Of a stretch of DNA of 5,948 bases, positions 5,320 through 5,948 are shown piece by piece. Within the stretch, counting starts at the first letter, position 1; each line of letters starts with the position of its first letter. The translations under genes were made by a program, and so were the position numbers. The stretch comes from Flavimaricola sp. GTDB lineage: Bacteria; Pseudomonadota; Alphaproteobacteria; Rhodobacterales; Rhodobacteraceae. Location: assembly GCA_023300365.1 (NCBI GenBank), contig JALZWD010000154.1:1-5948 (forward strand), read 5' to 3'. Below the pieces are notes generated by a model. That model saw nothing but the letters and a program-made list of their open reading frames with translations. It was not told where the DNA came from and did not search any database.

Positions 5320-5924
5320 AACGTAATCACGATTTTGCCCGTCGAGGTGCGGTTTTCCAACATCGCAAGCCCCTCATCCGCACGCTCAAAGGGCAGGGTG
5401 TGGCTTATGTGCGGGGCCAAACGTCCGGCGGCCTGCATGTGCATAAGCGCGTCCATGCTTTCGGTCAGGGCGGCGGGATTAACCTTGAGATACCCGCCCC
5501 AATAAAAGCCGATCACATCGATATTTTTGACCAACATATGATTGGCCCGAAGCGGCGTAACATCGCCACTCGCAAATCCGATCACCACCATACGCCCCTC
5601 GGGCCGCAGGGCGCGCATCGCCGACGCGGCCAATGCGCCGCCCACAGGGTCATAAATCACATCAACACCCCCAAGGTCCTTAAGGGTCGTCGTCAGGTCT
5701 TCGCTGGCATCAATTGTGTGGTCCGCACCGGCACGCCGCGCAACCTCAAGTTTTGCGCCGCCGCGCGCCACGGCAATCACACGCGCCCCAAGCGCTTTGC
5801 CAATTTCAACCGCCGTAAGGCCCACACCCCCCGCGGCCCCCAAAACCAAAAGCGTTTCGCCCTTTTGCAATCGCGCCCGACGGGTCAGGGCCAAATGCGA
5901 TGTGCCATAGGCCCAAGAGGTCAT
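5316..5924 (-). CDS. NAD(P)H:quinone oxidoreductase-like MDR protein, C-terminal part; probably frameshifted or N-terminally truncated
   Basis: This belongs to the zinc-independent medium-chain dehydrogenase/reductase group (zeta-crystallin or quinone oxidoreductase type), which reduces quinones or activated alkenes with NADPH. The open frame gives 202 residues against a usual 320-330. It begins at YGTSHLALTRRA, just before the cofactor fold, so the N-terminal GroES-like catalytic domain is absent. The Rossmann motif LVLGAAGGVG is at 27-36, followed by VIAVARGGAKLEVARRAGADH, VDVIYDPVGG and a C-terminal ATGKIV-like STGKIVITF. The frame upstream of ATG 5924 meets TGA at 5946-5948. In the neighbouring frame IDFEVLG is open to the window edge, and removing one base near 5925-5929 would join it in phase to MTSWAYGTSH. 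A frameshifted full-length gene is therefore my preferred reading; a genuine short protein or a sequencing error cannot be excluded. It converges on the LysR gene. Confidence 0.85.
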   Translation of the reverse strand: MTSWAYGTSHLALTRRARLQKGETLLVLGAAGGVGLTAVEIGKALGARVIAVARGGAKLEVARRAGADHTIDASEDLTTTLKDLGGVDVIYDPVGGALAASAMRALRPEGRMVVIGFASGDVTPLRANHMLVKNIDVIGFYWGGYLKVNPAALTESMDALMHMQAAGRLAPHISHTLPFERADEGLAMLENRTSTGKIVITF

Positions 5925-5948
5925 CGCCCAAGACCTCGAAGTCGATCA

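Overview
The window looks like a chromosomal core region of a marine alphaproteobacterium, most likely Rhodobacterales (Roseobacter group). The basis is the GatA C-terminus ending in KPAKWW, a class A RNase P RNA with alphaproteobacterial features, a zinc-free L33, and the Bax1/YccA, DUF1127 and LrhA-type LysR proteins. This assignment is inference from familiarity with the families. I see no insertion sequence, integrase, tRNA, CRISPR array or phage gene.

Positions 1-1983 (+): a compact run holding the 3' part of gatA, an Excalibur-domain lipoprotein (716-1483), and an AmpD-like amidase that overlaps the lipoprotein gene (TTG start 1444, or CTG at 1480). They are spaced like an operon, and the last two probably act in the envelope or on its turnover products. 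The RNase P RNA gene rnpB (about 1993-2374, +) starts 9 bases after the amidase stop, and its likely promoter lies inside the amidase 3' end. rpmG (L33, 2487-2654, +) follows with its own promoter and a strong intrinsic terminator.

Positions 2712-4298 (-): a MAPEG protein, a Bax inhibitor-1/YccA membrane protein and a small DUF1127 protein, all on the minus strand. The Bax1 gene ends in a strong terminator lying only about 20 bases upstream of the MAPEG start. The interval between DUF1127 and Bax1 carries an unusual repeat built on CCGCGG.

Positions 4299-5948: an LrhA-type LysR regulator (+) is divergent from the DUF1127 gene across a 118-base regulatory gap containing repeated CTATC/GATAG motifs. 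It converges on an MDR-family quinone oxidoreductase-like gene (-), with the two stop codons embedded in a perfect 12-base tandem duplication. The oxidoreductase frame is blocked by a TGA at the right edge, and an apparent one-base shift would restore a family-like sequence, so it is either frameshifted or N-terminally truncated.

I found no clearly new multi-gene system. The most interesting signals are the LysR/DUF1127 divergent pair, the probable frameshift at the right edge, the stop-codon duplication, and the repeat between DUF1127 and Bax1.
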